A stretch of DNA of 64,000 nt from Antedon mediterranea (Eukaryota > Echinodermata > Crinoidea > Comatulida > Antedonidae): NCBI RefSeq assembly GCF_964355755.1, contig NC_092678.1, positions 2,877,922-2,941,921 on the forward strand, read 5' to 3'. Positions 44,108 to 54,931 of the stretch are shown here, piece after piece. A program made the translations under genes and the position numbers. The stretch's first letter is position 1, and each line of letters opens with the position of its first letter. Below the pieces are notes generated by a model. The model worked only from the letters and a program-made list of their open reading frames with translations, was not told where the DNA came from and did not search any database.

Positions 44108-45610
44108 ATGTTTGGAGATACAGCTACTGGATTACTATGTATTATTCTGTTTGTTGTAAATGTACATTTAACTACACAGCAAGATCAAAGAGCAGTTATA
44201 AGTGGAGAAAGAGCTTTAACTGTTTTAGCACAAGAAGATGTAAATGTACTTGATTTCAAATGTACAACTCAAACCTTTTCTGAGGATCATTACATCATCT
44301 GGTCAAGATTAACTGAATATTCTGGAGTTGAAAGAGATATTTACAGAAATGGAACACTACTGACCTCTGACCTTGGACAAGAAGCACTGTCCTACTCCCT
44401 TAACAACTCCACTGAAGTTGAATTTACATTATCAATTGCAAAAGGCCTTGGACAATTTATTCATTACAATGGATATCGATGTATGGTTATAGAAGTTAAT
44501 AACACAAATGAAGTGTTATTTGAAACAGACAATGGCTATATCTATGTGCAAGTATCATATCCACCACCAGCACCATATCCTCTTTGTTCTGCTACCAGTT
44601 ATCAGAATAAGTCCATTGGGCAGAGTGTTACAATGTCTTGTACAACTCAGCCAGGCAATCCAAGAATAAGCATCCAATGGTGGAGAGATAATGTTAAGAT
44701 TGTGGGTAAAGATGTAGAATATAATAGTAATATGAGATTTACAGAATATTCATTGGACTATACCTTTAATCTTCAACAACAAGATTTAGAGGCAACATAT
44801 GAATGTAGGGTGACATGGGCTAACACTGTTGTGACAACATGCAAAGTACAGGAAACATCTCAGTTAACAACACAGAGGGCAACAACAGACCAGACCACAA
44901 CTTCTCAGTCAACAACAATGGCAACAAAAGATAGAATGATTTTGCAAACAACAGAGAAGCAAACTTCCTTATCACTTACTGCAAAAATTACAGTGCCACA
45001 AACAACTGTTAGAACTACAGCAATAGAAAAGCCAACAACACAGACATTGACCCCAGCCAGCACAACTACTAGGATACAATCAAACGTTCCACCAAAAACC
45101 AGCAAAACAATTAAACCCACAATTCAAGATGATACTACTTCGTATTCTATGACGTCTTTGACCATTGGATTGTCTCTTGGAGCAGGTCTTCTACTAATAA
45201 TCCTAATAATCTTTCTTATGTATTATCGAAATTGTTTAAATCAAATGTCAAGCAATGATGATGAAAAGAGGACAGATGTCACTGAAGTAACTGACATATA
45301 CAACAAACCAATTGAAATGAACACTGATCATGTCTATAATGATGTTAAGGAACGCACTGAAGAAATGAATACAATACATGTTTATGATAATGTTAAGGAA
45401 GCTACTAAAGAAATGAACATGGAGCATGTGTATGAAAATTCTAAAGGTGGCAACAAAACAGAGAACAAAGATCAGATCTATTATAATGATGCAGAAGAGA
45501 AAATCTACATCAACACTACAAAACATTTGAAAAAACCAAAGAAACAGACAGAAGATGTAAAATATGAGATTGTTAGGCCATTATCACCTGCAACATGCAA
45601 TAACAACTAA
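44108..45610 (+). CDS. Gene 4: two-Ig receptor with multi-tyrosine (type A) tail
   Basis: This 500-residue protein has a signal peptide (about 1-23), Ig1 (C52, W65, C125), Ig2 (C178, W191, C233, flanking C160/C245), a Thr-rich stalk at 250-345 and a transmembrane segment at 351-373. The 127-residue tail carries eight tyrosines. Y410 and Y426 sit in HVYNDV and HVYDNV (YxxV). Y426, Y442, Y458 and Y467 have Asn at +2, the Grb2-SH2 preference. Y486 in VKYEIV matches the ITIM consensus (V at -2, V at +3), the known docking form for SHP phosphatases. These motifs suggest regulated phosphotyrosine signalling with both adaptor and inhibitory docking; partners are inferred. AATAAA lies at 45,738. The ectodomain is closest to gene 5. 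Confidence 0.85.
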   Translation: MFGDTATGLLCIILFVVNVHLTTQQDQRAVISGERALTVLAQEDVNVLDFKCTTQTFSEDHYIIWSRLTEYSGVERDIYRNGTLLTSDLGQEALSYSLNNSTEVEFTLSIAKGLGQFIHYNGYRCMVIEVNNTNEVLFETDNGYIYVQVSYPPPAPYPLCSATSYQNKSIGQSVTMSCTTQPGNPRISIQWWRDNVKIVGKDVEYNSNMRFTEYSLDYTFNLQQQDLEATYECRVTWANTVVTTCKVQETSQLTTQRATTDQTTTSQSTTMATKDRMILQTTEKQTSLSLTAKITVPQTTVRTTAIEKPTTQTLTPASTTTRIQSNVPPKTSKTIKPTIQDDTTSYSMTSLTIGLSLGAGLLLIILIIFLMYYRNCLNQMSSNDDEKRTDVTEVTDIYNKPIEMNTDHVYNDVKERTEEMNTIHVYDNVKEATKEMNMEHVYENSKGGNKTENKDQIYYNDAEEKIYINTTKHLKKPKKQTEDVKYEIVRPLSPATCNNN

Positions 45611-46627
45611 GAAGTCACATTACATGGCAACTATGTCACCTAATATTGGCAAAAGACAATGTAATGGAAACTAATGATGTTAGTTTTATAAAATGTCTAA
45701 TAACCATAACTAACACATTAGCTTTCAGATAACAAACAATAAATAATAATGTTGTCAATGAATGCAACATGGCATTTAAACTATAGTAATATACTCAGAA
45801 TGTGGAAATTGAAAACTTGATAAATTGTATTTATATATTACATATATGAAACCAGAACTTTGTAGAGTAAAAAGTTTTCATTATTTAAAAATGTCAGAAT
45901 TATTTTGTTTAAAAAAAAGTATAGTGATGAGATGTCTTATTATGTGATGCTTATATTTTTCCTTTAGTACAGGCATGAATTTCAAATATAATATCTGGTT
46001 AATTGTACATAAAATATTTGTAAATGTAACAGAAATCAAGATGAAAAAACATGAATTTCCCTTAATATGATTTTTTTCAGTAGTTAGGTAGTTTAACCTA
46101 ATGTCTGGTGACTCCCTAGAAGGTGAAAAAAGATGGATATACGGTGGATAATTTTTGCTATAGCATAAAAATAAAAATCTGAAGTTGAATAAAAATACCA
46201 GAAATGTAAAATTCAAGTTATATTACCTATATTTAGTCATCTGATAACATTTTTTACCACACCGTTTATTTTTCATAGTTTTTAAAAATGCCTCTCTATT
46301 TACAAAATGTGTGTACAAAAGAATAGAGATTTTACTGTGTAATTTGAACTATGAACTGATATGAAAGTGCTTATTTTCAACAAGCTCGTGTAACACAAAT
46401 AAAATCCCAAAAATTATGAAACATAGGGGAAACTATAGAGCGATAATCATTGGAATGTATGATCAATATAACTTTGTTGCCCGCCCGTTACAAAGTTCAT
46501 TCACAATCTGTAAGCTTCATACTTCTGATAATCTGCCTCTGCGGCTAATTTCTAAATATAAGGTTTTTATAAGATGAGGGGGTTGTTCCTTTCTTCAAAG
46601 ATATCATGTTCCTAACTTGCTATTATA
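45611..46627. other. 3' flank of gene 4 and duplicated upstream flank of gene 5
   Basis: Bases 45,655-45,960 match 43,010-43,330, and 46,495-46,620 match 43,435-43,565. Together they show that gene 4 with its flanks was duplicated in tandem. No gene is visible. Confidence 0.6.
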
Positions 46628-48490
46628 CAATACAATACAATACAAATCTTTCTTTATTCTGGAATAGCTCTTTCAATACACAAGTACTGGTCTCCCAAGA
46701 GGTCCAGATTTGAAAAAAATACAAGAAAAATAAAAGCTAAAAAACTATGTACAATAGAAGTTATACAAGATGTTTAAATTCAACTTGACTAAGTGTCTCA
46801 TAATTTTTACGGATATGTACAGGAAGATTATTCCATAAGGTTGATGCTCTATAATTAAACATTCTCTTTCCATAAATATTGTTCCATGCTGGAACATTTA
46901 GAGTTTTGGTTGATTGACTTCTTGTATTTTTTGTGTGAAAAGTGTACATAAATTTGAATAGATTTGTTAAATAAGATGGTGCTAAACCCTGTAGGCATTT
47001 AAATAGCATAATTAATAAATCATTTTCCCATCTGTCATGGACACTCTTCCATTTTAGTGAGGACATCAATTCTGTTATAGGGGTGTACATATCAGCATAA
47101 AGAATGATTCTAGCTACTCTATTTTGAAGTACTTGAAGACGATTAACAAGTTCTAAGTTACAATTTGACCAAACATTACTACAGTAATCAAAACAAGGTA
47201 ATACTATTGCATTAGCAAGTAGTCTTCAAGCAAAATTTGGTATATAATATCTTAATCTACGAATAATACCAATACGTTGTGATGGGTGCAGGTCAAGTCG
47301 GCCCTAAACCGTCTCGGCCAAAGTCAAGTCGGCCCCACGTCAAGTCGGCCCCAAGTCAACTCGGCCTCAAGTCAACTCGGTCTCACGTCAACTCGGTCAA
47401 AAACTAATCGGTCAACTCGGCCACAATAAAGTATGGAACGCAAAAAGTGCTTAATATTATTATGATTCTTACTATCCACGCTTAAAAAAAAATGAAGAAA
47501 TAAAAAAAATAATATAATTAAATAATATCCTATAAAAAAATGAACTCATTGCCGATATGAATATATAAGTACCCGCGTGTTACAAAAACATGTGCAGGTA
47601 CCGCATTTTAGTAATTCAAAGACGGAGGCCTACGTTCCACCATTTGGCCATAGAAAAAATGATCGTACATATCGTTTTTGTCCATGATTTGCGTTTAAAA
47701 AAAAGGGGAATCCCCCGGTCAGTAAAAACATGTAGCAGTTGTAGATATCGAAAAAGCTGCCAAAGGCGCAGGGAGGCGCAGCTACGAATTGTTTTCAATT
47801 GTGCAATTTGAAATTTTATTAAACGTAAATAAAGAAAAGTTGGTGAAATCATTCCTATTTTTTTTGCTAAATATATTATTGTCTAAATATTAATATTCAT
47901 TAAAAGTCAGAATTATTTATAGTTAAAAAATTGTGAAGAAATATTATTCTATCAATCCCCTTCATTTGCACTTTTTGCGTTCCATACTTTAACGGGGCCG
48001 AGTTGACCGATTATTTTTTGGCCGAGTTGACTTGAGGCCGAGTTGACTTCTTGGGGCCGACTTGACTTGGGGCGGACTTGACTTTGGCCGAGACGGTTTA
48101 GGGCCGACTTGGATCGAAATTGTTGCGATACTCTTAGCTACTTGTTCAACATGCTGTTTCCATGACATAAGTGAATCAAATGTAAGTCCAAGATATTTAA
48201 AATTGTCAACTCTTTCGACATCATTGCCATTAATAGAAAGAGAAATATTATTGAAACATAATATTGTTGTATCATCAGCATACATAATACATTTATTATT
48301 TATCACATCTGGTAAAGAATTAACATAAATTATAAAAAGCAATGGCCCAACAATTGACCCTTGTGGTATACCAACAGTAATAGGTTTAGAAAATGACAAA
48401 GATGATTTGATATTTACAACTTGTGATCTTCCTGATATGTATGATATAAACCAATTTAAGGCATTACCATGCACACCATATTTTTTTAAT
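46628..48490 (-). mobile_element. LINE, 5'-truncated, minus strand, inserted upstream of gene 5
   Basis: On the minus strand the palm reads GIPQGSIVGPLLF and YADDTTIL, then KYLGLTFD (thumb). The typical C-terminal segment ends with NYRASTLWNNLPVHIR. The 3' tail is a short TTGTA-type repeat at 46,628-46,652. The insertion splits a duplicated flank that is continuous near gene 4 (TATTATAAAAGGCAATTTG at 43,570), so insertion followed the duplication. An internal deletion follows YADD, and a foldback element interrupts the element. Confidence 0.85.
47294..48111. mobile_element. Foldback element with 145-157 bp inverted repeats, nested in the LINE
   Basis: The left arm (47,294-47,450) and right arm (47,968-48,111) are reverse complements. 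Each begins CAAGTCGGCCCTAAACCGTC and contains a run of short CAAGTCGGCC / CAACTCGGCC subrepeats. Each ends at TATGGAACGCAAAAAGTGC. The 517-bp middle is AT-rich; a 73-codon frame at 47,590-47,811 has a Cys/Arg-rich patch but no known domain. Such subrepeat-built arms are typical of foldback transposons. No transposase is seen, so it is non-autonomous. Confidence 0.85.
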
Positions 48491-48940
48491 TTATAAAAGG
48501 CAATTTGTAGAGCGAGGATAACAATACTATTTTTCCCTGACACTAAAATGTATTAAATAAATGAGAAAAACTCCCTGAAATGAAATCTGATCTGTGCTGC
48601 ATGAATAACACTATTAAGAATATTTAATTGTTCAAAAAGACGAAACCATTTTTTACCAAGAGAGTCAGTGTCTTAAACAAACACATCTACAATAGGATCT
48701 ACAAAGCATGAGTAATTACAGGTATTCATTGCAATCAATAGTTCTTTTTAAAAAGTGGATATTTATCATTTGATTGTTATAAATTAGTATTTAAACTAAA
48801 TCAAAACATATATAACATTCATATATACATCACATGTATATTTGATAAAATCTAATTATATGCAATTTAAAGTTCACAAATATGTTTTATTAAATTTTAT
48901 GTAACTTTTTAAAAGAATAAAAAAGAATGGTTTGTCCCAA
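48491..48940. other. Upstream flank of gene 5 (duplicate of gene 4 flank)
   Basis: It continues the duplication after the LINE (GGCAATTTGTAGAGCGAGGA, AACTCCCTGAAATGAAATC). No gene is visible. Confidence 0.6.
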
Positions 48941-48968
48941 AGAAGGAAGTTATCATTTTTATATAAAA
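48941..48968 (+). promoter_or_regulatory. Promoter block of gene 5 (AAGGAAGTT and TATATAAAA)
   Basis: AGAAGGAAGTTATC lies 63 bp before the ATG and TATATAAAA starts near 48,960. The block is nearly identical to that of gene 4. Confidence 0.5.
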
Positions 48969-49007
48969 TATTAACAATTGAAATGAGAATCATTAAAACC
49001 TGCAGTC

Positions 49008-51473
49008 ATGTTGGGGGATACAGCTGCTGGATTACTGTGTATTATTCTGTTTGTTGTAAATCTAAATTTCACTACACAACAAGATCAAAGATCAGTTATA
49101 AGTGGAGAAAGAGCTTTAACTGTTTCAGCACAAGAAGATGTAAATGTACTTGATTTCAAATGTACAATTCAAACCTTTCCTGAGGATCATTACATCATTT
49201 GGTCAAGATTAACTGAATATTCTGGAGGTGAAAGAGATATTTACAGAAATGGAACACTACTGACCTCTGACCTTGGACAAGAAGCACTGGCCTACTCACT
49301 TAACAACTCCACTGTAGTTGAATTTACATTATCAATTGCAAAAGGCCTTGGACAATTTATTCATAACAATAGATATCGATGTATGGTTATAGAAGTTAAC
49401 ACACATGAAGTGTTATTTGATACAGACAATGGCTATATCTCTGTGTCTGTATCATATCCACCACCAGCACCATATCCTCTTTGTTCTGCTACCAGTTATC
49501 AGAATGAGTCCATTGGGCAGAATGTCACACTGTATTGTACAACTCAGCCAGGTAATCCAAAATTAACCATTCAATGGTGGAGAGATAATGTTAGGATTGT
49601 GAGTAAAGATATAGAGTACAATAGTAACACGAGATTTACAGACTACTCTTTGGACTATACCTTTAATCTTCAACAACAAGATTTAGAGGCAACATATGAA
49701 TGTAGGGTCACATGGGCTAACACTGTTGTGACAACATGCACTGTACAGGAAACATCTCAGTTAACAACACAAAGGGCAACAACAGGTCACATGACAACAT
49801 ATCAGTCAACAACAATAGTTGCAACAACAGAATCAATGTTTCAGCAGACAACAGAGACGACCACTCCTTTTCCACTGACTACAGATAATACAGTACAACA
49901 TACAACTACTATTAGTAGCTCTACTGCTAAAGATGAGCCAACAACAGAGACATTGACCACAGATAGTAAAACTACTATTCTTCCACCATCGACATCTGAA
50001 AGACAACCTACAATCACACCAGAAGTACAGACAAATAGAAAATCAAGTAATCCAACTACTATAAATCCAGAAAATAAAAACACTACCACTATAGAAAATC
50101 AAAATGAGACACTGAACACAAGGAGTACAACAATATGGCAGCAATCCGTAGAAACAGATAGTACTACAGAAGGAATCTCATCTACAGAAGATAGACACAG
50201 AACCAGTAAGCTAATCTACTTCATAATACTAGCAGCTATTGGTTGTGTCTGTCTTCTAGTATTTGCAATTGGCAGTTGTGCTTTTAAAAAAAGACGTCAG
50301 CGAAAAAAATCTGTTAAAGATTATCACGAAATGCAAGTCGGAAATTGGACCGAGGAGGACAACTCAAAGAATAATTCTGATAAGGATCTGGGAATATCTG
50401 GAGAAGATAATACTGCATTTGATGAATCATCACAAAATGATAAAACAGAAATGTTGAAAGCAGAATCAGAGATACCTTTTGTAGCACAGAGTGAAACATA
50501 CACATATGTTCAGGTAACCCCAAAGAGAAATCCTAAATTACAACAAGGTGAAAAGAACCAACGAGTAGATGGAGGAGATGATGATGAAAATCAAGGACCA
50601 ATCCAGAAACCAACAAACACATATACACAGGTGACTCCAAAGTCAAAGAGAAATGTCAAATTGCAGCAAGAACCAGGTACCAAATATTTGGCACAAGATC
50701 TCCACGTAATCGTGGACAATAAAGTCTATGAAGGTTTGCATGATGTTACAGATTCACCTACCGGAACACCACCAGTTGAAGATGAAAGTAAAAGTAACGG
50801 AATCCGAACAATCCCAGAAATTGCTGACGGTACTACAGGGTCAGAGATTCAGATTGATGGAACTGATATAAACGACACTGGACTAAGAGATAGTCATGTG
50901 ACAGAAGAAAACTCTGTATATGCTTCATATATGGAAGAACCAAATCCTTTAGGAACCAAAGGTGTGCCAGGTGACACATCTGAACGCCATGACACTAAAG
51001 GAAGCCATGCTAACCTTGATGGTACACAATATGATGAAAAGGCTATAAACAAAAACACTGGACTAAGAGATAGTCATGTGACAGAAGAAAACTCTGTATA
51101 TGCTTCATATATGGAAGAACCAAATCCTTTAGGAACCAAAGGTGTGCCAGGTGACACATCTGAACGCCATGACACTAAAGGAAGCCCTGCTAACCTTGAT
51201 GGTACACAATATGATGAAAAGGGTATAAACAAAAACACTGGAGTTAGAGATAGTCATGAAATAGAAGAAAACCCAGAGTATGCTTCATATATGGACGAAC
51301 CAAATCCTTCAGGAACCAAAGGCTTGCAAGGTGACACACCTGAACGCCATGACACTAAAGGAAGCCATGCCAACCTTGATGGTACACAATATGATGAAAA
51401 GGCTATAAACAAAAACACTGGAGTTAGAGATAGCCACATAATGGAGGAGAATCAAATATATGATGAATATTAA
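49008..51473 (+). CDS. Gene 5: two-Ig receptor with long, repeat-built (type B) tail
   Basis: This 821-residue protein has a signal peptide, Ig1 (C52, W65, C125), Ig2 (C177, W190, C232, flanking C159/C244), a Thr-rich stalk to about 400 and a transmembrane segment at 402-426. The tail, about 395 residues, is the longest in the array. It starts with a basic KKRRQRKK. Motifs TYTYVQV (Y498/Y500) and NTYTQV (Y539) are of the YxQV type, and VYEGL (Y574) is YxxL. Residues 623-821 are three full and one partial 60-residue repeat, each with SVYASYM-type and TQYDEK tyrosines. The ectodomain resembles gene 4 but the tail belongs with genes 6 and 8. The repeats suggest recent multiplication of docking sites. 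Confidence 0.85.
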   Translation: MLGDTAAGLLCIILFVVNLNFTTQQDQRSVISGERALTVSAQEDVNVLDFKCTIQTFPEDHYIIWSRLTEYSGGERDIYRNGTLLTSDLGQEALAYSLNNSTVVEFTLSIAKGLGQFIHNNRYRCMVIEVNTHEVLFDTDNGYISVSVSYPPPAPYPLCSATSYQNESIGQNVTLYCTTQPGNPKLTIQWWRDNVRIVSKDIEYNSNTRFTDYSLDYTFNLQQQDLEATYECRVTWANTVVTTCTVQETSQLTTQRATTGHMTTYQSTTIVATTESMFQQTTETTTPFPLTTDNTVQHTTTISSSTAKDEPTTETLTTDSKTTILPPSTSERQPTITPEVQTNRKSSNPTTINPENKNTTTIENQNETLNTRSTTIWQQSVETDSTTEGISSTEDRHRTSKLIYFIILAAIGCVCLLVFAIGSCAFKKRRQRKKSVKDYHEMQVGNWTEEDNSKNNSDKDLGISGEDNTAFDESSQNDKTEMLKAESEIPFVAQSETYTYVQVTPKRNPKLQQGEKNQRVDGGDDDENQGPIQKPTNTYTQVTPKSKRNVKLQQEPGTKYLAQDLHVIVDNKVYEGLHDVTDSPTGTPPVEDESKSNGIRTIPEIADGTTGSEIQIDGTDINDTGLRDSHVTEENSVYASYMEEPNPLGTKGVPGDTSERHDTKGSHANLDGTQYDEKAINKNTGLRDSHVTEENSVYASYMEEPNPLGTKGVPGDTSERHDTKGSPANLDGTQYDEKGINKNTGVRDSHEIEENPEYASYMDEPNPSGTKGLQGDTPERHDTKGSHANLDGTQYDEKAINKNTGVRDSHIMEENQIYDEY
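50874..51470 (+). repeat. In-frame 180-bp repeats in the gene 5 tail
   Basis: GAGATAGTCATGTGACAGAA recurs at 180-bp spacing. The first two copies are almost identical, the third is more diverged and the last is partial. They encode the 60-residue intracellular repeats. Confidence 0.9.
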
Positions 51474-52783
51474 TATAGATGTTTTATGATGATAGAGATG
51501 TTAAAGTATAATATCCCAGAGATTTATATTTTAGTTGCTAAAAAAGTTGGCAGACAAAGTAGCAAATATGATAAATATATTATATTGTATGTTACATATA
51601 ATATTCCAGAGAATAATCAATTATAATTATACCTTTAAATCAGTAATTTTGATTATTACATTCATTTTATTTTTACATAATGTTTTTCTAACTTCAACTT
51701 CCTCAACATGTTTTATTCTTTTGAAATTTGGTGGTGGCAATGGTTGATTAATCAGTTTACAATTATTACAAAAGTTGAATATTTATAATAAAATAAGATA
51801 GAAATAAATATAAAATTGTCAAAACAAACAAAATTGTTAAATTTACATATATTTAATCATAGAGATACTATAATATCTCTATGATTTAATTAAAAACAAC
51901 ATTAGATGTGGCGACTGAATTAAAATAATAGTTTGTTTAACATAATGTCTTTGTCATCTTTCTAGTTTAAACAGCTCTCTATTAATTAATTATTAATATA
52001 AGTAACTTTATTCCAAAAAATGTAACAAAACCACGCAATGTGGATTTACAAAATCTGATAAGTTCTTACATGCATGCATCCTACAACAACAAAAAATATA
52101 AAATAACGTAAAAATAAAGATTCAAAATAACAAAAGCCACTTATTTCTGTTGCTGGCAATCTCACGCAAATTAATTAGGTCGTTTAAATTATTTATCTTA
52201 AAATTTCTGATAAATAAATCATTTCTAAGTGTACTTAACAGATTGGTTTGATGTGTTTATTAATAAGATGTAGAAAATACATCAACATAAAACAATGTTT
52301 TCTTATAACTATTAATATAAATACTTTCTATACAATTAGCTTTCATGTATGTAGAATCTAGTGATTTGATTGGACAACAAAAGTCACATGACATTCATTA
52401 TTTAGTGCATTTGAACCTTCATGGGATTTTCGCTCTATTCAAAACTAAAATACTGACTGATAGTTTGCACAACAATAACAGTCTTACAAAATAATTCCAG
52501 GCAGGAAGGGATAAGAGAGACATTCCACATCAAACTAGGCTTACAAAAGATTCATAATACATAAACGAAAAACTTATGCTTTGTAAGAATTCAATAGTAT
52601 AATTATTTAAGTAATTTTTCATACAATTACTCAATCTTTCAACGTATGGAATATCCTTTACTATTCATCCTTTAAATATTCATTATTTTGTATATTTTAT
52701 GCAATGTTAACTGATTACAGAATATCAAACTTTAAAGATTCTATTGGACATAGATGTACGAAACACTATTAAAATACATAAAT
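51474..52783. other. 3' flank of gene 5 and spacer
   Basis: No gene is visible in 1.3 kb of AT-rich DNA. A short inverted repeat ATAGAGATACTATAATATCTCTAT lies near 51,860-51,883; its arms are about 11 bp. Confidence 0.4.
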
Positions 52784-52820
52784 AGGAAGTTATCATGATG
52801 ATACTTCCTGATTGGATGAT
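52784..52820 (+). promoter_or_regulatory. Distal conserved block upstream of gene 6 (two opposed GGAA cores)
   Basis: AGGAAGTTATCATGATGATA is followed directly by CTTCCTGATTGG. The two GGAA cores face each other in a near-palindrome, next to an inverted CCAAT (ATTGG). A related block lies the same way at 59,155-59,192 upstream of gene 8. Confidence 0.4.
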
Positions 52821-53094
52821 GTAGGTGTAAGGTGTGAGGGAAAAAATATACATACACTAATACCGGTATATAGAAGGAACCATATTACCATTGCTTGTGA
52901 GGAATATACCATTATATTAAGACAATTAAATTGAAATATACCATTAAATTACAATTTAAAAATTTAAGATAAATTTATTTGTCTTATTTTTTGTTTGGTT
53001 AACTAATATGTTAATTGAAAATGTGACATATATAGGAATAAATAAATTTAATTTTGTTATTTTATTCAAATTTTCTTGAAACTTATGGTATATT

Positions 53095-53108
53095 CTTTAT
53101 AAGGAAGT
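53095..53108 (+). promoter_or_regulatory. Promoter block of gene 6 (CTTTATAAGGAAGT)
   Basis: GGAAGT lies 74 bp before the ATG, and the CArG/TATA-like part has one change. It is aligned with the other genes. Confidence 0.5.
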
Positions 53109-53176
53109 ATCTTAAATAAAAATTGAATAGCAAATATTTCAACATTTATAACTGAATATCAGATCAAACTGTAGTC

Positions 53177-54931
53177 ATGATGGGAGGTAAATGTGTTGAT
53201 ATGTTGTGGATTATTTTACTCATAATAAATATACATCAGACAACTCAAGAGGAATCTAGACAACTTGTGTCAGGAGAATCATCTACAATTATTGATGACA
53301 CTAAAGGTGATATAAATGAAATTGACCTTAAATGTACTAATCAAACTTTCACAGAGGAAAATTACATCATCTGGTACAGAACAAGTGGCGATACTCAGAA
53401 TAAAACAGAGATTTACAGAAATGGAATACTACTGACCTCTAACCTTGGCAAAGAAGCACTAGCATACTCACTTTACAACTCCACTGAAGCTGAATTTACA
53501 ATATCAATTGCAAGAGCGCTTGGACAATATTTTCACTTAAATAGGTATAGATGTGAAGTAATAGCAACTAATACTGGTAAAGAATTAATAGATATAACTG
53601 GTTCTGTCCTTCTGTCTATACAATATCCCCCACCAGCACCATATCCCCTTTGTACTTCTACTGGTTACCAGAGTGATTTAATTGGACAAAATGTTATCTT
53701 GACCTGTACAACACAGCTAGGAAATCCCATCATAAACATTGAATGGTGGAGAAATGAAGTAAGGGTTCGGAATGAAGATGTAGAATACAATAAAAATAAG
53801 GAAAGATTTACAGAACATTCATTGGACTATACCTTTAACCTGCGACAAGAGGATTTAGAGGCAACATTTCAATGTAGGGTAAAATGGAAGGAAAATTTTA
53901 CAACATGTACATTAGACCAAACAATGGTAACAGAACCAGAGACATTTACCACACTAACATCAGAGACATCAACCATACCAACACCAGAAACATCGACCAA
54001 ACCAACACCAGATACATCAACCACACCAGCACCAAAGACATCAACCAAACCAACATCAGATACATCAATCGCACCAGCACCAGATACATCAACCGCACCA
54101 GCACCAGATACATCAACCGCACCAACACAAGAGACATCAATCACACAAACACTAGAGACATCAACCAAACAAAAACCAGAGACATCAACCAAACCAACAC
54201 CAGAGACATCAACCAAACCAACACTAGAGACATCAACCAAACCAACACTAGAGACATCAACTACACAAACACCAGAGACATCAACCACACTACCACCAGA
54301 GGCACCAACAACACCAACCCCAGAAACATTGACCAAACCAACACCAGAGACACCAACCAAACTAGCACCAGAGACATCAACCACACAAACCCCAGAAAGA
54401 TTGATTACCAAAGCTTTAGACACAACTGTCGCAAGTCTATCCCAATCAGTTGCTACAGATGAAAAACAAGAAAATATAACATCTACAGACAAACTAAAAT
54501 ATCTATTAGCAATTCCAGCTGTTATTTGTGCTTGCATTCTAGTTCTTGTAATTTGTGTCTTGAAGAAACGAGCTAAAAAAGGAAAGTCTAAAACAGATGG
54601 TGATAAAGTGCAGATGAAGTATTGGATACAAAGGAAAGATCAGGATTCCAACGAAAGTCAGGGATTATCTACAGAGGATAATCCAGTGTGTGATGGATCA
54701 CACACTGAACTGAGGAAACCGTCTGACAGACAAAATAGAAATGAAATTTACACCTATGCTCAGATAGATCCTATGGGAAATCAGCAAGATAAGGAGGCAG
54801 AATGTCCATCAGAAGATGACCCTGTAATGGTTGACAACAACTTTTATGAAGGTGCGACTGATGTTGCAAAATCACAGAGCAAATTACAGCAAGATAAGGA
54901 GACTGAATGTCTAACAGAAGATGACCTGTAA
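53177..54931 (+). CDS. Gene 6: two-Ig receptor with octapeptide stalk and type B tail, frameshifted at the end
   Basis: This 584-residue protein has a signal peptide, Ig1 (C53, W66, C126), Ig2 (C177, W190, C233, flanking C159/C244) and a stalk at 255-410 made of about 17 ETSTKPTP-like octapeptides (24-bp units). The transmembrane segment is 440-463, followed by basic KKRAKKGK. Tail motifs are YTYAQI (Y525/Y527) and FYEGA (Y557). The frame ends at GACCTGTAATGG. The same phrase 120 bp earlier reads GACCCTGTAATGG, so loss of one C has shortened the tail by about a dozen residues and removed the last YEG motif. AATAAA lies at 54,974. The tail pairs with gene 8. Confidence 0.85.
   Translation: MMGGKCVDMLWIILLIINIHQTTQEESRQLVSGESSTIIDDTKGDINEIDLKCTNQTFTEENYIIWYRTSGDTQNKTEIYRNGILLTSNLGKEALAYSLYNSTEAEFTISIARALGQYFHLNRYRCEVIATNTGKELIDITGSVLLSIQYPPPAPYPLCTSTGYQSDLIGQNVILTCTTQLGNPIINIEWWRNEVRVRNEDVEYNKNKERFTEHSLDYTFNLRQEDLEATFQCRVKWKENFTTCTLDQTMVTEPETFTTLTSETSTIPTPETSTKPTPDTSTTPAPKTSTKPTSDTSIAPAPDTSTAPAPDTSTAPTQETSITQTLETSTKQKPETSTKPTPETSTKPTLETSTKPTLETSTTQTPETSTTLPPEAPTTPTPETLTKPTPETPTKLAPETSTTQTPERLITKALDTTVASLSQSVATDEKQENITSTDKLKYLLAIPAVICACILVLVICVLKKRAKKGKSKTDGDKVQMKYWIQRKDQDSNESQGLSTEDNPVCDGSHTELRKPSDRQNRNEIYTYAQIDPMGNQQDKEAECPSEDDPVMVDNNFYEGATDVAKSQSKLQQDKETECLTEDDL

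Noticed and set aside
44090-44110. Splice acceptor (GCAG before TCATG) in front of each receptor start
   Set aside because: The motif is conserved as GCAGTCATG, but no pyrimidine tract precedes it and gene 9 has GCCG, which cannot be an acceptor. A shared start context is more likely.
47590-47811. Transposase of the foldback element
   Set aside because: The 73-codon frame has a small Cys/Arg patch but no catalytic motif, and it overlaps an equally long antisense frame.
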